Shown here: positions 33,224 through 35,595 of the stretch, in pieces
Numbering within the stretch: the stretch's first letter is position 1
Layout of the letters: each line of letters opens with the position of its first letter
Assembly (NCBI GenBank): GCA_023231475.1
Contig: JALJEE010003280.1
Coordinates: 1 to 35,595 of the forward strand
Reading direction: 5' to 3'
DNA: 35,595 nucleotides
Source of the DNA: Seison nebaliae
Lineage: Eukaryota; Rotifera; Pararotatoria; Seisonacea; Seisonidae
Translations under genes and position numbers: made by a program
Notes under the pieces: model-generated
Seen by the model: only the letters and a program-made list of their open reading frames with translations
Databases searched by the model: none
What the model was told of the DNA's origin: nothing

Positions 33224-33626
33224 AAAATTTCTTTTCCGTTTCTCCTATATTGGGATTATTTCTTCTCTTATATTTCAATAAAATTGTTTATTTTAATAAT
33301 TATAAATTAAATTATAAAGTCTAATGTTGTGAATTCAGTTCAACTAAGTGGCTGAAGAAAGACACATGTTCTTTTTTTGTTGACTTTAATAAAGTACTTA
33401 ATCTTAATATCTTCTTTTTATATCTTGTCATCGTAATGAGTTCTAACGAACTGGACCAACCTCTCCAATCACAACAGGAGCCATAGGTAGTCTTTACATT
33501 GTAACGAGTAAAAACAAAATAAATGACCTTTTATAAATCTTTAGCTTTTTTTTCACTTCTCTTCCATATAAAACAACAACATTAATAAAATCTTCCTCGA
33601 CTTCAATCTAAAAGATCTGTATCTTC
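33224..33626. other. Spacer, possible 5' flank of the retroelement
   Basis: No host gene is seen. An LTR may lie here, but without a second copy in the window its ends cannot be set. Confidence 0.35.
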
Positions 33627-35595
33627 ATGGGTATCAAATCTGTATCAAAAATAACGTCATGGGGAATCGTGTCAATAAGAACGAAAGAAATTATCACATG
33701 CGATAAAGTCAAAGACCACCACGGAAATAAATTGGCGAAAAGCTTCCCGACATACAGAATAACGTCTATCGAACAACCCAATTGGAACCACGATCATTTC
33801 TACATTATCGGAAAGATCGGCGAAATGTTCTTGCGTAAGTGTAAGAAGCACAATTTTTCGTCAAAAAGAAGAAACTTCAAAAAAAATTTCTTTGCGGAAG
33901 AAATCACGGAAATAATCGAAGATATCCTTCCAGAAAACATTGAAGCACTTCGTTTCTTATTCGAGAAACAAAACTCGAAAATTGAAATTAAATCCGGTCT
34001 CAGAATACAAGATAACTTACTAATTCCGACAGAAAAGGTAGAGTTAGAAAATATCATCGTGGGACAGATCAATCCACCAACTCGTCACGATAATGAATCG
34101 TTCAGGAATTGGAAAGATAAAATGGAACTTTACTTCACATCTAATCGTATCCCTTTTATCAGTTTATCCTTTTTATCATCTTAATCAATTGACGATTTAT
34201 TATCATAAAAGTCAGTGGGTACAGTTTCTATTCCACATTCGATTTGTATCAGAGTTTTCATCAAATCGATATAGTCGAAAGTGACGTCGAAAAAACCGCA
34301 TTTCGAACTTCTAATGGTCTGTTTGAATATGTCAAAATGCCATTCGGATTAATGAATGCGCCCATGACATTCCAACGTCACATGACGAATATTTTCGACG
34401 AAGATCCAAAAATATTGGTTTATTTGGACGACATAATCGTAATGAGCGATTCAATCGAAGAACATTGCAAACTCATCGCAAAAGTATTAGCACGATTGGC
34501 AATCAACAATCTAATTATTAATATCGAGAAATGTAAGTTGCGAAGAAGCACCATTTCTTTCCTCGGATTTGAAGTATCCAAATCAGGAATTAAGCCATTG
34601 GCAAGCAAAATAAAGATGTTAAAAGAGATTTCGAATCCTCGTTCGGTAAGAGAAGTCAGAGCTTTAATCGGATCCCTTAACATCTATCGTCGCCATATCC
34701 CGAATTTTGCAGAAATAATATTACCTATCCAAAAGTTGATAACAACAAAGTCGAAGAAAGTTGAATGGTCGGATACGGCAACCAAATCCAAAGATTTGAT
34801 AATCGATAAAATCAGCGAACGTATTCTGCTAAATCAACCGAATTTTCAGGAACCATTTATTGTGACGACGGATGCATCTCGTCATTCAATTGCCGGAATA
34901 CTATCGCAGAAGTTGACTGTCGATGAAGAGAACATCGTAGAATGTTTTTCAAGAAGCCTTTCGAGTAGCGAAAACAACTGGCATATCAATGAAAAGGAAG
35001 CATTAGCTATCGTGGAATCCGTAAAAAAATTTAAATATTATTTATTATTCGAATAAGCATAAGAAGTGATTCAAAACAAGCCATATCATTGCTGCAAAAA
35101 GCCGACGATAACTCCCGAAGAACGAGATGGAGGGAATATCTATCAAATTATTGTCTGGAATACCATCACATCCAGGGGAAAAGGAACACTTTTGCCGATC
35201 TTTTGTCAAGACAAGAAGAACTTGACGAGAATTCAATTTCAATATATTCGATCGAAGAAGAGTTCCACTGGAAAGAAATCCAAGAAAATTGCAGTTGGAT
35301 CAGAGAATTAAAAGAAGTAAAAGATGACCGATATAAAATGAGCGACGGAATATTGTATCGAAAGCGCAAAGAAATTGAAGGAATGAATGTGAATACAGGT
35401 CCCGATCGAATTGTAGTGCCTAACGAAATTATCGAAAAACTTATTAACAAAGTACATCAACATCAATTCTTCATTCACAGAGGAATGAATGCCATGAAGA
35501 ACATCATCTGTCATCAATACTACCACCCTAAATCCCATCAAATCATAAAACGTATATCAAATTCCTGTGAGCTATGTAGAAGAAACAAGTTTACG
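33627..35595 (+). mobile_element. Ty3/gypsy-type LTR retroelement fossil, running off the right edge
   Basis: From about 34230 to 35056 lie a reverse transcriptase and RNase H of Ty3/gypsy type: KTAFRTSNGLFEYVKMPFGL, then YLDDIIVMS (catalytic YLDD box), FLGFEVSKSGIKP, and an RNase H region with TTDASRHSIAGIL and NEKEALAIVESVKKF. From about 35330 onward the integrase zinc-binding part follows (HQFFIHRGMNAMK, SCELCRR). The open stretch at 33627-34184 (ending NESFRNWKDKMELYF) may be its gag-side part, but this is less sure. The element looks broken, with several breaks, and is cut by the window edge. No second LTR is in view, so its age cannot be judged from LTR divergence; the readable protein motifs suggest it is not ancient. 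Confidence 0.8.

Overview
The window looks like nuclear DNA of a small-genome arthropod, most likely an acariform (astigmatan-type) mite. The evidence is a strongly AT-rich base composition, very short GT-AG introns (nearly all 40-63 nt where homology fixes the splice sites), animal-specific genes (FoxP, Ran, mitochondrial ribosomal protein mL38, TMA7, an EPHX-type epoxide hydrolase), and proteins loaded with polyQ, polyN and acidic tracts. The lineage is inferred from style, not from a marker gene.

Layout. (1) 1-1800: a tandem repeat of about 231 bp, then three small exons of an unidentified gene with repeated acidic motifs, then a SINE-like element on the minus strand. (2) 1800-14050: about 12 kb with no convincing gene, holding microsatellites and a short Mutator-like (MULE) element with compound inverted ends. 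(3) 14053-18153: a FoxP transcription factor in four exons. Its zinc finger and leucine zipper lie near the N terminus and its forkhead is about 1,000 residues away, behind a low-complexity linker. (4) 18154-21390: a repeat-rich stretch with a second copy of the SINE on the plus strand, a MULE transposase C-terminal fragment and a decayed LINE 3' end. (5) 21394-29975: a dense cluster of mL38 (+), Ran (-), TMA7 (+), epoxide hydrolase (-), a membrane-anchored BTB/KCTD-like protein (+), a Cys-rich small protein (+), an orphan intronless protein (+) and a secreted Arg/Ser/Pro-rich protein (+). (6) 31187-33223: a six-exon glycerate kinase homologue whose catalytic motifs are replaced. (7) from about 33600 to the edge: a broken Ty3/gypsy-type LTR retroelement fossil.

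How the genes relate. The cluster in (5) is arranged as divergent and convergent pairs: mL38/Ran and TMA7/epoxide hydrolase converge, while Ran/TMA7 and epoxide hydrolase/BTB diverge from gaps of 400-500 bp that probably hold shared promoters. Several are translation or transport housekeeping genes (mL38, TMA7, Ran). FoxP stands alone in a broad non-coding territory, as expected of a developmental regulator with distal control elements. No multi-gene novel system is evident. The most unusual items are the motif-less glycerate kinase homologue, the candidate 21-nt intron or in-frame stop in mL38, the FoxP linker expansion, the tail-anchored BTB protein and the orphan secreted protein.
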